From: Propionibacteriaceae bacterium | GTDB lineage: Bacteria > Actinomycetota > Actinomycetes > Propionibacteriales > Propionibacteriaceae | NCBI GenBank assembly: GCA_031255975.1 | Contig: JAIRRM010000029.1 | Coordinates: forward strand, 1-7,675 | Length of the DNA stretch: 7,675 nt | Direction: 5' to 3' | In this document: positions 7,539 to 7,675 of the stretch, piece by piece | How the letters are laid out: each line of letters begins with the position of its first letter | Position numbering within the stretch: the stretch's first letter is position 1 | Notes under the pieces: model-generated | What the model was told of the DNA's origin: nothing | Databases searched by the model: none | Seen by the model: the letters and a program-made list of their open reading frames with translations, nothing else | Program-made: the position numbers and the translations under genes

Positions 7539-7611
7539 CGGACAACACTAAGAGCTGAACGGACAACACTTGTGGCGTGTCGGACAACACCTGCGGCCTT
7601 CGGACAACACT
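7539..7611. repeat. Four direct repeats of CGGACAACAC at about 21-base spacing
   Basis: CGGACAACAC occurs exactly four times, starting at 7539, 7560, 7581 and 7601, so the spacings are 21, 21 and 20 bases. Three copies continue with T and one with C. The 10-11 bases between copies are not conserved, so this is an array of short identical sites, not a tandem duplication. Spacing near two helical turns would place all sites on one face of the DNA. It lies upstream of the ThiF-like gene. Possible roles are an operator array, iteron-like sites or the multi-site end of a transposable element; none can be decided from the window. Confidence 0.9.
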
Positions 7612-7629
7612 GTCTGAAGACAGTTGTTG
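7605..7629. repeat. Inverted repeat built on the fourth direct repeat
   Basis: CAACACTGTC (7605-7614) pairs with GACAGT (7619-7624) and GTTG (7626-7629) around a TGAA loop, with T7625 bulged. The left arm is part of the fourth CGGACAACAC copy. There is no T-run, so it does not look like a simple intrinsic terminator. Confidence 0.6.
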
Positions 7630-7652
7630 GGGTGGGGGAGACCCCCACCCCA
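7628..7652. repeat. Strong GC hairpin, 11-bp stem with AGA loop
   Basis: TGGGGTGGGGG (7628-7638) pairs perfectly with CCCCCACCCCA (7642-7652) around AGA. The outer bases GTTGG (7626-7630) could instead pair with CCAAC (7653-7657). Very stable as RNA, but neither strand has a T-run after it. It may be a terminator of an unseen neighbouring gene, a REP-like element, or part of a mobile element end. Confidence 0.65.
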
Positions 7653-7675
7653 CCAACGAGTCTGGCTGCGTCTCA

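Larger units (their letters stand above)
7488..7675. other. Non-coding stretch upstream of the ThiF-like gene
   Basis: No gene is supported in these 188 bases. Short open frames that cross it overlap the ThiF-like gene in other frames and show only repeat-derived residues (VLS or VVR every seven residues). The contents are the four-copy direct repeat and the two overlapping inverted repeats. I see no clear TANNNT promoter correctly spaced from ATG 7487; the nearest hexamer at that distance, CACGAT (7495-7500), is weak. Confidence 0.6.

Noticed and set aside
7303..7656. Small minus-strand frame containing VLS every seven residues, as a possible repeat peptide
   Set aside because: The periodicity comes from the 21-base DNA repeat, the 20-base last spacing breaks the frame of the repeat, and the frame overlaps the start of the ThiF-like gene out of phase.

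Overview
This GC-rich window has the gene content and promoter style of an actinobacterium. It carries a RecC/RecB pair, a helicase of the actinobacterial UvrD2 type, and a ThiF/TOMM cyclodehydratase-like protein. Two genes appear to start at leaderless TANNNT promoters. Leucine TTA codons are used freely in recB and also occur in recC, which argues against a Streptomyces-like genome where TTA is rare. I cannot place the genus.

Layout, left to right. Positions 1-1607 (minus strand) hold the first 535 codons of recB, cut off by the left window edge. Positions 1600-4881 (minus strand) hold a complete recC that overlaps recB by 8 bases, so the operon reads recC-recB and recD is expected beyond position 1. 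Positions 4882-5100 are a divergent promoter region. Positions 5101-6495 (plus strand) hold a very compact UvrD2-family helicase. It is followed, after a 53-base convergent gap, by a minus-strand gene at 6549-7487 for an E1-like (ThiF/TOMM) zinc-type protein. Positions 7488-7675 contain no gene. They carry four copies of a 10-base direct repeat at 20-21 base spacing and two strong inverted repeats.

The functional theme is DNA repair. RecC and RecB (with RecD) form the helicase-nuclease that processes double-strand ends for RecA loading, and the divergent UvrD2-like protein is a second superfamily 1A translocase. The two DNA-repair units face away from each other across a 219-base gap. Each start codon lies exactly 7 bases after an identical TAGGCT hexamer, suggesting matched leaderless transcription.

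The most unusual points are three: the helicase lacks almost the whole 2B subdomain and the C-terminal cysteine/HRDC region of mycobacterial UvrD2; RecCB sits beside uvrD2, where mycobacteria carry AdnAB; and an unexplained repeat array lies upstream of the ThiF-like gene. I did not find convincing evidence of a wholly new system.
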